Below, piece after piece: positions 42,018 to 50,400 of a DNA stretch of 64,000 nucleotides (position 1 is its first letter; the number at the start of each line of letters is the position of its first letter). A program made the translations under genes and the position numbers. Source of the stretch: Hymenobacter actinosclerus (GTDB lineage: Bacteria > Bacteroidota > Bacteroidia > Cytophagales > Hymenobacteraceae); the NCBI RefSeq assembly GCF_900111515.1, contig NZ_FOHS01000007.1, positions 24,198 through 88,197 on the forward strand, in the 5' to 3' direction. The notes beneath the pieces are model-generated. The model saw nothing but the letters and a program-made list of their open reading frames with translations, was not told the DNA's origin and did not search any database.

Positions 42018-42755
42018 TTACCGGGTTGGCAGCAAGTAGCCTACCTGCACCATGAAGGCGCGGTTGAAGGCTTTAGGCTCGTTCTTGGCCGACACGTTTT
42101 TGGTGTCGAACAGCGTCTTCAGACCCTGGTTGTAGCGTACGCCGATGCTGATGCCGCCTTCGGTCTGGTAGCCCAGGCCAGCCACGCCGCCAATGTCGAA
42201 GCTAGCTAGGTCCTCTTTGGCTTTGTTGGAGGGCGACTTGGTCACCATGTCCGACTTGTTGCCGTCGTACTTCACGGTAAGCGTGGTTTCCTGCTTGGAA
42301 GCTACCATGTAGCCAACCTGCGGGCCAAGCTCGAAGTACAGGCCCGAACCGCCTGGGGCCGTGTTGATCCGCACTGGAATTGGCAGATCGATGTAGCTGA
42401 GCACGCGCTTGTCTTCGAAGCTCACCTTGTTTACATCGGCCGCGTAGCCGCTGTTGGTGAGGGTATTCCGGTCCGACAGCTTGTAGCTACGCTCGAAGCC
42501 TTTGCGGTTGTAGATTACCTCGGGAGCAATGGTCCAGAAACCGTCGGCGCTGAGCGGAATCTGCACCGAAACGCCGGCGTTGTAGCCCAGCTTGTAATCG
42601 TTGGAACCGGTGAAGCCACGTACCTGATCGGCGTCTTTACCACCGATAGTCGAGTACGTACCGCCGACGCGCAGGCCGAAACGGTAGCCGCTTTGCGCGT
42701 GGGCCACGGTGGCTGCCGAAGCAAGAACCAGCGTGAGTGCTGCAATTTTTTTCAT
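42018..42755 (-). CDS. PorT-like outer membrane beta-barrel protein
   Basis: This 245-residue barrel has a signal peptide (MKKIAALTLVLASAATVAHAQ) and strands GLRVGGTYSTIGGKDAD, LGYNAGVSVQIPL, IAPEVIYNRKGFER, YIDLPIPVRINTAPGGSGLYFELGPQVGYMVAS and terminal AFMVQVGYLLPTR. It is the longest of the plain barrels, with larger loops (about residues 60-90 and 150-175). The start at 42755 gives the signal peptide; an earlier start would add an unrelated leader. It is the first gene of the five-barrel array on this strand. Confidence 0.85.
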   Translation of the reverse strand: MKKIAALTLVLASAATVAHAQSGYRFGLRVGGTYSTIGGKDADQVRGFTGSNDYKLGYNAGVSVQIPLSADGFWTIAPEVIYNRKGFERSYKLSDRNTLTNSGYAADVNKVSFEDKRVLSYIDLPIPVRINTAPGGSGLYFELGPQVGYMVASKQETTLTVKYDGNKSDMVTKSPSNKAKEDLASFDIGGVAGLGYQTEGGISIGVRYNQGLKTLFDTKNVSAKNEPKAFNRAFMVQVGYLLPTR

Positions 42756-42985
42756 AGAAGTAAGGAGTTGAAAACGCGGGTTATAAACCACTTCACCGAC
42801 CATCATAGCCACGTCCCTCATGGTTTCAGGGCCTCATATCGTAAAAGCAGGGCCCAGGGTTGCCCCGGAGCCTATTACCAATACACCTGTAACTCAATGG
42901 TTTCCGCCTAATCTGCAGGTTTCTAACGGATTGCCGGAAGCAGAAATATCTTAGGTTTCCGGCCGGCGCTTCGGGCCTCTTTGCC

Positions 42986-42993
42986 TACTTTTG
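42986..42993 (+). promoter_or_regulatory. Bacteroidota -7 promoter box for the PagL-like gene
   Basis: TACTTTTG matches TAnnTTTG and lies 23 bases before the ATG at 43017. Confidence 0.55.
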
Positions 42994-43016
42994 GCCTTTA
43001 TGCCCGCACGCTTTTT

Positions 43017-44129
43017 ATGACGAACTGGTACGTTTTGGGGCTGGCCGGTGGGCTGGCAGCGCTGGCTTCGGGTGGGGCCTACGCCCAGCAGCCGGGGCCA
43101 CCGCCGGAGGGGCCGCTGGTAATCGGGGCCACCGGCCTGGGCAGCTTCATCATCCCGCACACCCCTTCCATCCGCCACCTGGCCGTGTCGCACCCGACGG
43201 GCATCGAGCTGAACGTGCAGCGCCAGACCAACGGCAGCGCCCCCTGGCACGCCTGGTACCGCTACCCCAAGGTTGGGCTGGCCCTCACCTACTACGACTA
43301 CCACAACCCCAGGCTGGGGCGTTCCTACGCCGCCGGGGTGTACCTCAACAAGTCGTTCTGGCGCAGCCGGCGCACCGAGCTCAACTTTCGCATCGGTACC
43401 GGCGTGGGCTACTTCCCGGTGCAGTTCGACCAGGCCTCCAACCACAAGAACAACATCGTCAGCTCCCGGCTCAACGCCACCATTCAGGCGCGGCTGGAGT
43501 ACGATGTGGCCCTCACGGAGCATGTGGGCCTGCTGCTGGGAGTGGGGCTGAACCACTATTCCAACGGAGCTACGACCAAGCCTAATTTCGGCATCAACCT
43601 GCCCACCGTGCTCGTGGGCCTCAACTACCACCAGCAACGCCCCTTCCGGCCCCTCGCCCAGCCGCCCGAGCCCGAACCCGCCGATATCGGCCGCAACTTC
43701 TTCAACATCAGCACTTCGGTGGGCTGGAAAGAATGGAGCGCCTCAGACCACCAGCGCTACCTGGTGAATTCGGTAACGCTGGCCGCGGGCCGGCGCATCA
43801 ACCGCAAGTCCAACCTGGTGGCCGGCCTCGAAGGCTTCTACGACCGCAGCCTGAAGGCCCAGCAGCTCAGTTCGCCCCCCAGTGCAGACCCGCTGCCCGA
43901 TGTGAAGAAGGCCGGCGCCTACGTGGGTCACGAGTTGCTGTTTGGTCGGCTGGCCTTCGTTTCGCACCTGGGCGTGTATCTGTACAATCCTTATAAGTCC
44001 AACAAGTTCTATTACGAGCGGCTGGGCCTCAAGTACCACCTCACGCCCCGCGTCTTCGGCGGCATCGACCTGAAAGTGCACCGCGGCGCGGCCGACGTAA
44101 TTGAGTGGCGGCTGGGAGTGAAACTGTAA
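43017..44129 (+). CDS. Acyloxyacyl hydrolase, PagL-like lipid A deacylase
   Basis: This 370-residue outer-membrane protein has a signal peptide (LGLAGGLAALASGGAYAQ) and a PagL-type barrel. The catalytic HxSN-type motif is NHYSNG (about residue 180), followed by PNFGINLPTV, the usual PagL arrangement that removes the 3-position acyl chain of lipid A. After the first barrel-like region the protein continues for another 150 residues with further strands, so it is longer than classic PagL (about 170 residues). The start at 43017 is chosen over the in-frame TTG at 42981 because the -7 box overlaps that region. The activity is inferred from the motif. Confidence 0.75.
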   Translation: MTNWYVLGLAGGLAALASGGAYAQQPGPPPEGPLVIGATGLGSFIIPHTPSIRHLAVSHPTGIELNVQRQTNGSAPWHAWYRYPKVGLALTYYDYHNPRLGRSYAAGVYLNKSFWRSRRTELNFRIGTGVGYFPVQFDQASNHKNNIVSSRLNATIQARLEYDVALTEHVGLLLGVGLNHYSNGATTKPNFGINLPTVLVGLNYHQQRPFRPLAQPPEPEPADIGRNFFNISTSVGWKEWSASDHQRYLVNSVTLAAGRRINRKSNLVAGLEGFYDRSLKAQQLSSPPSADPLPDVKKAGAYVGHELLFGRLAFVSHLGVYLYNPYKSNKFYYERLGLKYHLTPRVFGGIDLKVHRGAADVIEWRLGVKL

Positions 44130-44273
44130 AGCAGGCGGTTGGCCAGGGCGGCAGCGCTTCAGCGGCCCGATCTGCGGCCCGGTATGGCTCTGCCGACGCT
44201 TCGGCAACAAATGCGCGCAACTGTGCGGCCAGATGCCGTGCTTTAGCTCCTCATCTGCCTAAGCCCCTTTGCC

Positions 44274-44948
44274 ATGGAAACGTTTCTGCTCTTCAACCGC
44301 TGGCTGCACATTGCAGCGGGCTTTACGGGTTTTTTCGTGGCGCCGGTGGCGCTGGTAGTGCGCAAGGGCGGTGCCGCGCACCGGCTCTGGGGGCGCGTGT
44401 TTTTCTGGGCCATGCTGGTGGCCGGTAGCACGGCCCTGGTGTCGGCCAGCCTCAACGGCCTCACGTTCCTGCTCCTGACGGGCATTTTCAGCCTTTACCT
44501 GGCCCAGTTTGGCTACCGCTCACTGCGCCACAAAGGCATGGGCCAGAGCCGGCAGCCGGAACGCTACGATTGGGTAAGCGTAACGCTGGGGCTGCTGATT
44601 TTTGCCGGCACGCTGGGCTACGGACTGCTCAGCCGCCCTTTCAACCTGGCCATGGCCGTGTTCGGGGCTATTGGGGTAATGACGACGGTGCGGCAGCTGC
44701 GGGGTTTCCGGCGGCCGGGGCCCTGGCCCCAGGGGCAGTGGCTGCGCAACCATATTTCGGGCTTCGTGGGCGCCTACATTGCGGCGGTATCGGCCTTTTC
44801 GGCCACCAGCCTCAAGTTCATCTCCTTCCCGCTGAATTTCCTGTGGCCCACGCTGGTTTTTGTGCCGCTGCTCATCTGGCTGCAACGCCACTACGTGCCC
44901 AAAACCGGCGTCAATCGGCAGCTGGTATCCGTTGCTGAAAGCGAGTAG
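44274..44948 (+). CDS. Membrane protein, DUF2306-like
   Basis: This 224-residue protein has about seven membrane segments. The early motif FNRWLHIAAGFTGFFVAPVAL with KGGAAHRLWGRVFFWAML recalls DUF2306-type membrane proteins, in which conserved His residues in the helices could bind heme or metal. No enzyme motif is visible. It is a single gene followed by a strong terminator. The promoter was not clearly seen. Function unknown. Confidence 0.65.
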   Translation: METFLLFNRWLHIAAGFTGFFVAPVALVVRKGGAAHRLWGRVFFWAMLVAGSTALVSASLNGLTFLLLTGIFSLYLAQFGYRSLRHKGMGQSRQPERYDWVSVTLGLLIFAGTLGYGLLSRPFNLAMAVFGAIGVMTTVRQLRGFRRPGPWPQGQWLRNHISGFVGAYIAAVSAFSATSLKFISFPLNFLWPTLVFVPLLIWLQRHYVPKTGVNRQLVSVAESE

Positions 44949-44964
44949 CCCGTTGTGCCGATGC

Positions 44965-44999
44965 AAAAAGCGCCATCCTGCGAACAGGATGGCGCTTTT
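44965..44999. terminator. Terminator after the DUF2306-like gene
   Basis: AAAAAGCGCCATCCTG pairs with CAGGATGGCGCTTTT around CGAA, 16 bases after the stop codon. Confidence 0.95.
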
Positions 45000-45095
45000 C
45001 ATTGGAGCCTAAACCGGACCGGGAGCGTGGCGGCGGCAAGGGCAGCCGGCGGGAACGGGAGCATAACCAGCTGGCAGAGTGCCGCGCGGCCCGGG

Positions 45096-45509
45096 TTAGT
45101 CTTTGTAAGAAACTTCGGGCTCCATGCTTTTGGCGTGGTTTACAATATCGGCCATGTGCAGCATATCGGGCACTTCATCCACCAGGTTGCGCTTCTGGTT
45201 GGTGGATACCATTTTGCTATGCAGGCTGAAGGGTGAGCGGCCGCGCAAATCCAGCATCGTGGTAATGCCTACCTCCTCGAGCAGCGTGGTCAGCTCCGGG
45301 TCCAGCCCGTCGATGCGGGTCAGGTCGGCGTAGTTCACCCACTTGAACAGCTTGATTTCTTCGATGCCCGTAGCCGAGGCCAGGGCCCGGCGGTCGGCCG
45401 GGGTGCGGGCGGCTTCCAGCAGCTCGTCGGCGGTTTTAATGCCCTGCTCCTGCAGCTTCTTTACCTGGTTGTTGGGAATACTCGTGATTTCATTGATTGC
45501 GTATTGCAT
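45096..45509 (-). CDS. DUF4332-domain protein
   Basis: This 137-residue soluble protein is helical with two helix-hairpin-helix-like motifs typical of DUF4332: ITSIPNNQVKKLQEQGIKTADELLEAA and ITRIDGLDPELTTLLEEVGITTMLDL, written in two parts, and a final RNLVDEVPDML stretch. Such motifs usually bind DNA without sequence specificity, or proteins. It has no signal peptide. It stands alone; a gap of 357 AT-rich bases lies upstream on its strand. Function unknown. Confidence 0.75.
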   Translation of the reverse strand: MQYAINEITSIPNNQVKKLQEQGIKTADELLEAARTPADRRALASATGIEEIKLFKWVNYADLTRIDGLDPELTTLLEEVGITTMLDLRGRSPFSLHSKMVSTNQKRNLVDEVPDMLHMADIVNHAKSMEPEVSYKD

Positions 45510-45866
45510 TTAATATGGCTTATGTGAAAATTATATTTCGATATGATACAAATATAGGCAATTTTTAATTAAATAGCAAATCAAAACATACACCTGCCAA
45601 AATCAACCAACATTATTTATCCTGAATTTAAACTCTTATCAAACTGACCATCAACAACTAAACAACCGTCTACACTTTTATACAATTAGCGTAATTTATT
45701 TACAAAAAAATACACGCATGAATATTAATTCTACAGTCTGATGACTGAAATATAATAGCACCAAGGCAGTGATTCAACAACGCCGCCATTATTCTGAGGG
45801 GGAGAAAAGTATTGCCAATAGCCAGCTCAGAGAACCAGGCGCACAGACACTTCCGGCTCGCCCTGA
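45510..45866. other. AT-rich intergenic region
   Basis: These 357 bases between the DUF4332 gene start and the pyrD stop are rich in A and T, unlike most of the chromosome. They probably hold the DUF4332 promoter near 45520-45560. I saw no gene and no hairpin of note. Confidence 0.5.
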
Positions 45867-46919
45867 CTACGCTTTTTCCCAACGTTTGGCGGCAGCCAAC
45901 GACTCATTTATCTGCCGCACCAGCCCCGGGCCCTCGTAAATGAAGCCCGAATACAGCTGCAGCAGGGTCGCGCCGGCCTCCAGCTTCTCCCGCGCATCGG
46001 CCGCCGAGTGGATGCCGCCGACCCCGATAATGGGCAGCTGCCCGCGGCTGTGGTGGCTGAGGTAGCGGATAACCTCGGTGGCGCGCTGCCGCAGCGGCCT
46101 TCCACTCAGCCCCCCGGCTCCCAGAGCTGCCACGTGGTCGGCCGGCGTGGTCAGGCCGGTGCGGGCGATGGTGGTATTGGTAGCCACGAGGCCGCTGAGG
46201 TTGGTTTCGCGGGCGATGAGCAGGATGTCGTCGAGCTGCGGGTCGGTGAGGTCGGGCGCAATTTTGAGCAGCAGCGGCCGCGGTACGGGCAGCGTTTGGT
46301 TGCGCTCCTGCACCTGATGGAGCAGCGCAATCAGCGGCTCGCGCTCCTGCAGCGCCCGCAGGTTGGGCGTGTTCGGCGACGATACGTTCACCACAAAATA
46401 GTCGACCACCTCATGCAGCGCCTCCATACAGGCCACATAATCGTGGGCGGCGTGCTCGTTGGGCGTGTCCTTGTTCTTACCGATGTTGCCCCCGATGATC
46501 AGGTCCTGGTTGCGGCGCTGGCGCAGGCGGGTCGCGGCGGCGGCGGCTCCCTCGTTGTTGAAACCCATACGGTTGAGCAGCGCCCCATCGGACGGCAGCC
46601 GAAACAGCCGGGGCAGGGGGTTGCCCGGCTGGGCCCCGGGCGTTACTGTGCCTATTTCCACGAACCCAAAGCCCAGCGCCCCCAGCTCGTCAGTCAGCTC
46701 AGCATTCTTATCGAAGCCCGCGGCCAGCCCCACCGGATTGCGGAATTGCAGCCCGAAAACTTCCTGCTCCAGGTTAGGATGCCGGAAGTCGTAGATGCCG
46801 CGCAGCAGTGCCCGCGCGCCCGGCAGCCGGTACGCCCGCTTCAGGTTATCGAACACCAGATGGTGCGCCTTCTCCGCATCGTGCTTAAAGAGCAGCGGCT
46901 TAACGAGGGCTTGGTACAT
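45867..46919 (-). CDS. pyrD: Dihydroorotate dehydrogenase (quinone), class 2
   Basis: PyrD oxidises dihydroorotate to orotate in pyrimidine synthesis and reduces the quinone pool at the membrane. The 350-residue protein has the class 2 N-terminal helices (MYQALVKPLLFKHDAEKAHHLV), the FMN barrel, the conserved NVSSPNTPNLR with the catalytic serine, GFNNEGA, TNTTIAR and GVGGIHSAADAREKLEAGA. The class 2 signature of Ser rather than Cys is visible. A flush inverted repeat lies directly upstream of the ATG. Confidence 0.95.
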   Translation of the reverse strand: MYQALVKPLLFKHDAEKAHHLVFDNLKRAYRLPGARALLRGIYDFRHPNLEQEVFGLQFRNPVGLAAGFDKNAELTDELGALGFGFVEIGTVTPGAQPGNPLPRLFRLPSDGALLNRMGFNNEGAAAAATRLRQRRNQDLIIGGNIGKNKDTPNEHAAHDYVACMEALHEVVDYFVVNVSSPNTPNLRALQEREPLIALLHQVQERNQTLPVPRPLLLKIAPDLTDPQLDDILLIARETNLSGLVATNTTIARTGLTTPADHVAALGAGGLSGRPLRQRATEVIRYLSHHSRGQLPIIGVGGIHSAADAREKLEAGATLLQLYSGFIYEGPGLVRQINESLAAAKRWEKA

Positions 46920-46920
46920 G

Positions 46921-47068
46921 AGCGGTGAGATGGTGAGTTGATGTTTTGAGGGACCGGGGCCCAGGCGTTGTTAAGGTGAATTTGACTCCGGCGGCCCAGT
47001 CGCGCCAACCGGCTCGTGGAGCGTCAACTCACCATTTCACCACCCCACTACCTCACCATCTCACCGCT
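46921..47068. repeat. Inverted repeat filling the pyrD-comM gap
   Basis: AGCGGTGAGATGGTGAG pairs with CTCACCATCTCACCGCT, and ATGGTGAGTTGA pairs with TCAACTCACCAT. The outer arms are 46921-46937 and 47052-47068. It runs from just past the pyrD start to inside the comM stop codon. The GGTGATGG sequence at 3316 resembles it. Confidence 0.85.
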
Positions 47069-47512
47069 ACCCCGCCCAGCCTTCGCGGTCGAGGCTGCGG
47101 TACTGGATGGCTTCGGCCAGATGGGGCAGTTCGATGTGTTCGGCGGCGGCCAGGTCGGCAATGGTGCGGGCTACTTTGAGGATGCGGTCGTAGGCGCGGG
47201 CCGAGAGGCCGAGGCGCTCCATGGCCGTTTTGAGCAGCGTGCGGCCGGCCTCGTCGATGCGGCAGATGTCCTTCACCATCTGCGAGGGCATGAGGGCGTT
47301 GGAGTGGATGTCGGGGAAATCCTGGAAGCGGGCGGCCTGGCGCTGGCGGGCCGCGGCTACGCGCTCCTGCACGGCCCGGCTGGTTTCAGCGGGGCGCGTT
47401 TCGGTCATCTGGTCGAACGTGACCGGGGTTACTTCCACGTGCAGGTCGATGCGGTCGAGTAGCGGGCCCGACACCTTATTAAGGTAGCGCTGCACCACGC
47501 CGGGGCCGCACA
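47067..47512 (-). pseudogene. comM: comM (YifB family Mg-chelatase-like), C-terminal fragment cut by a transposon
   Basis: The last about 148 residues of a ComM/YifB protein remain: CGPGVVQRYLNKVSGPLLDRIDLHVEV (about the start of the C-terminal sub-domain), then AGRTLLKTAMERLGLSARAYDRILKVARTIADLA near the end. The N-terminal two thirds, including the P-loop ATPase, are missing. Directly upstream, after M-C-G-P, the sequence becomes unrelated DNA beginning with TGT. The break point is about 47512. ComM is a branch-migration helicase used in natural transformation. In Bacteroidota and Acinetobacter comM is a known target for Tn7-like elements, and the tns genes start close by. The gene cannot make full ComM from this copy. 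Confidence 0.85.
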
Positions 47513-47640
47513 TGTAAGTTTCCATAGGAATTGCGACATTATGGGGGAATGTGGGTGAGCATTTACGCTGGAAGATGAGACGAATACCTCTATCGGAGAG
47601 CACAATTCTTAATTTTTCACTACATCAGATGCGACAAGTT

Positions 47641-48339
47641 ATGGAACCCCAACGAAATATTGGTCTCGGTCACTCAGGTTCCTTACGTGCCTCCCAACCC
47701 TCGCCCAAAGCGGGAGGGCGCGCCGTGAAGTTGGAATCGGCCCTGGAACGTGATTATTGCTGCCTACTGGAATTCGACTTGCAAGTGAGTTCCTACGTCG
47801 AACAACCTATAACGCTAGAAGTCGAAGCACTTACCGATACCGGCCGAGCCGGCCGGTACACGCCCGATTTCTTCGTGCAGTATGCGGCGAGCGCCAAACG
47901 GCGCCCCGCATTGATAGAGGTCAAGTATCGCTCCGACCTACGCAAAAAGTGGACGCAACTGAAGCCCAAATTCCGTTGTGCCGCCGCTTACGCCGCCCGG
48001 CAGGGGTGGGAATTCCGCCTTGTGACGGAGGTGGAAATCCAAACTCCTTACCTAAAAAACGTCAAATTTCTTTCTGGTTACCGCCCCCAAGCGTTGCCCG
48101 TCATCCGGGTCGAGTACGCACGGCTACTATTGGAGTGCATAGCCCAACTGGACGAAACGACCCCGCAAGAGGTACTCGTCGTGGCCTTCGCTGATTCGGA
48201 CCGCCGTACTGAGTTGCTACCCGTGCTGTGGCAATTAGTTGCCACCGGACAGGTTGGATGCAACCTATTACTGCCGCTGACAATGAGCAGCGCCATATGG
48301 AGTATCGATGCCGACGACACATTAGAATTGTACAAATAA
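47641..48339 (+). CDS. tnsA: TnsA-like transposon endonuclease
   Basis: TnsA cuts the non-transferred strand, giving cut-and-paste transposition in Tn7-like elements. The 232-residue protein has the family layout: SALERDYCCLLEFD (catalytic Glu in the alpha-helix), YTPDFFVQY (Asp) and ALIEVKYRS (Glu-x-Lys), followed by a C-terminal helical domain. The ATG at 47641 is preferred since the same context AAGTTATGGAA precedes tnsB; ATG starts at 47551 and 47629 are in frame. It is the first gene at this end of the element, 128 bases from the inferred end, and tnsB follows after 3 bases. Confidence 0.85.
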   Translation: MEPQRNIGLGHSGSLRASQPSPKAGGRAVKLESALERDYCCLLEFDLQVSSYVEQPITLEVEALTDTGRAGRYTPDFFVQYAASAKRRPALIEVKYRSDLRKKWTQLKPKFRCAAAYAARQGWEFRLVTEVEIQTPYLKNVKFLSGYRPQALPVIRVEYARLLLECIAQLDETTPQEVLVVAFADSDRRTELLPVLWQLVATGQVGCNLLLPLTMSSAIWSIDADDTLELYK

Positions 48340-48342
48340 GTT

Positions 48343-50400
48343 ATGGAAACTATTTCACTCGTATCGGGGTCCCGCCATCTTTACCGGAAGCAGATTATCA
48401 GGGTACACCGGGTACTGGATCTAAATCACATCGTTGGAGAATTTGAAGTCACCGGGATCATTGATCGGATACCCGTTTGTGACTTACTCCCCCTGAAAGC
48501 GGCTCCTGTGCCCCTACTCCTACCTGCATGGCAAGGGACCGACGGCTCGGAGGCGGATACCGCTACCGGAATGGTCGAGGATTTACTGCTTATTCCCGAG
48601 GTTGCCTGGCAAAAGGCGCGGCAGCGCCTGGACGTATTACGCCCCATACTGGAAGGCGGCGGCGGCCGTGCCCTGGTGGAAGAGGTCGCCGAGCAGCAGC
48701 AAGTCAGCGCCGCAACGCTCTACCGCTGGTTGCAGGCTTATCGGGAGACTGGGTCAGTACGCTCTCTAGTCGAACGGCCCCGTAGTGGGGGAAAAAAAGA
48801 GCGATTAGATGCCGTCCGGGATGCCATCGTTCGCCAAGCCATCGAGGAGCATTATCTCACCCAGCAACGCAAGCCGGCGTCGGCGGTGATATTGGAAGTA
48901 AGGGGCCAGTGCCTCAAGCAAGGACTAAAGCCCCCCGGGCCCAATACCATCCGCCGCCGCATTCGCCAACTGTCGGAGGAAGAGACTACCCGCCGCCGGT
49001 GGGGTCGCCGAATTGCCGCTGCGAAGTTCACCCCCCTTAAGGGCGAGTTCCCCGGTGCCGACTTTCCCTTGGCAGTCGTACAAATCGACCATACACTCGT
49101 CGACATAATTCTTGTCGACGAAGAGCACCGAAGACCCATCGGGCGGCCGAATATAACGGTAGCTACTGACGTGTTTTCCCGTATGGTCGTCGGCTTTTAT
49201 CTCTCCTTCGACCCACCCGGAGCCGTCGGTACAGGGCTGTGCTTGGCCCACGCGGTGTTACCGAAAGAAATGTGGCTCAGCCGGATGGACGTACAGGGGG
49301 ATTGGCCTTGCTGGGGTGTGCCGCGGGTGATCAATGCTGACAACGCCAAGGAGTTTCGTGGACATATGATACACCGGGCGGCCGAAGAGTACGGCATGCG
49401 CCTGGAATGGCGGCCCGTAAAAAAGCCACACTGGTCCGGCCATGTCGAGCGGCTCATCAAAACGTTCATGAAGAAAATCCACACGTTACGGGGAACGACT
49501 TTCTCCAACGTGCAGGAACGCAAGGAGTACGAATCCGAAAAAGAGGCCGTTCTCACCCTGCGCGAACTGGAAAAATGGCTGACCGTGTTCATCGTCAACG
49601 TGTACCATCGCCGGATGCACCATGCGCTGCACCAAAGTCCGTACGATCGCTACCACGAGGGAATCATGGGAAGCTTACGCTTCGTCGGTACCGGCCTGCC
49701 GGAGCGCATCTACAACGAGTCCCAGGTCCGGTTGGATTTCATGCCGGGGGAGTATCGCACCATCCAAGAATACGGGGTTGTCATGGACCATGTGCACTAC
49801 GATGCCGACGTGTTGCGCCCGCACATCCACAGCCTGGAGCCCGGTCCGGGCAAAACCCGGTTGAAACGCAAATTTCTTTTCAAGCGCGACCCACGCAATA
49901 TCAGCTGCCTGTATTTTCTCGAACCCGAAACCAAGCAGTACCATCGCATCCCTTACCGGGACACTTCGCTACCGGCCATCTCGGTCTGGGAGTTCCGGCA
50001 GGCGCTAGATTCCGTTAAAGCCGCCGGTCGCGAGAACATCGACGAGCAAGCCATTTTCGAAGCCTACGATAAGATGCGGGCAATAGAGATGGAGGCCCTT
50101 GCCCGCACGAGGAAGACGAATAAGCAACGTAACCGGATGGCACAAGGCGTACCGGACGGTACGACCGGCACCTATGGCCGACATGGCGCAACGGTTGGCA
50201 GCACCGCCGCGGTGATCAATCCTTCCTCTGATGAGAAACGGCCGACTCCCATCCCGCAGCAGAGCCCTGCCAAACCGCTCCCACGCCTCACTCCACTTCA
50301 ACCATTCGACGGAATTTATGACGCCTCATTTGCACCCGAGCGTAGCGAAACTACTGACGCTCCCCGACCGCCAACGCCAACAGTCCCTGTTCACCTATAA
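48343..50400 (+). CDS. tnsB: TnsB-like DDE transposase
   Basis: TnsB joins the transposon ends to target DNA. The 685-residue protein has an N-terminal helix-turn-helix region (about residues 85-200, with TLYRWLQAYRETGSVRSLVERPRSGGKK), a retroviral integrase-like core and a Mu-type C-terminal barrel. The catalytic residues are in VQIDHT (Asp), INADNAKEF (Asp) and GHVERLIKTF (Glu), spaced as in TniA/TnsB. A basic, flexible tail ends the protein and probably touches TnsC. It overlaps tnsC by 83 bases, which shows tight coupling. Confidence 0.93.
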   Translation: METISLVSGSRHLYRKQIIRVHRVLDLNHIVGEFEVTGIIDRIPVCDLLPLKAAPVPLLLPAWQGTDGSEADTATGMVEDLLLIPEVAWQKARQRLDVLRPILEGGGGRALVEEVAEQQQVSAATLYRWLQAYRETGSVRSLVERPRSGGKKERLDAVRDAIVRQAIEEHYLTQQRKPASAVILEVRGQCLKQGLKPPGPNTIRRRIRQLSEEETTRRRWGRRIAAAKFTPLKGEFPGADFPLAVVQIDHTLVDIILVDEEHRRPIGRPNITVATDVFSRMVVGFYLSFDPPGAVGTGLCLAHAVLPKEMWLSRMDVQGDWPCWGVPRVINADNAKEFRGHMIHRAAEEYGMRLEWRPVKKPHWSGHVERLIKTFMKKIHTLRGTTFSNVQERKEYESEKEAVLTLRELEKWLTVFIVNVYHRRMHHALHQSPYDRYHEGIMGSLRFVGTGLPERIYNESQVRLDFMPGEYRTIQEYGVVMDHVHYDADVLRPHIHSLEPGPGKTRLKRKFLFKRDPRNISCLYFLEPETKQYHRIPYRDTSLPAISVWEFRQALDSVKAAGRENIDEQAIFEAYDKMRAIEMEALARTRKTNKQRNRMAQGVPDGTTGTYGRHGATVGSTAAVINPSSDEKRPTPIPQQSPAKPLPRLTPLQPFDGIYDASFAPERSETTDAPRPPTPTVPVHL

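Noticed and set aside
45700..45882. 60-residue minus-strand frame before pyrD
   Set aside because: It lies in AT-rich DNA with no motif and overlaps the pyrD stop.
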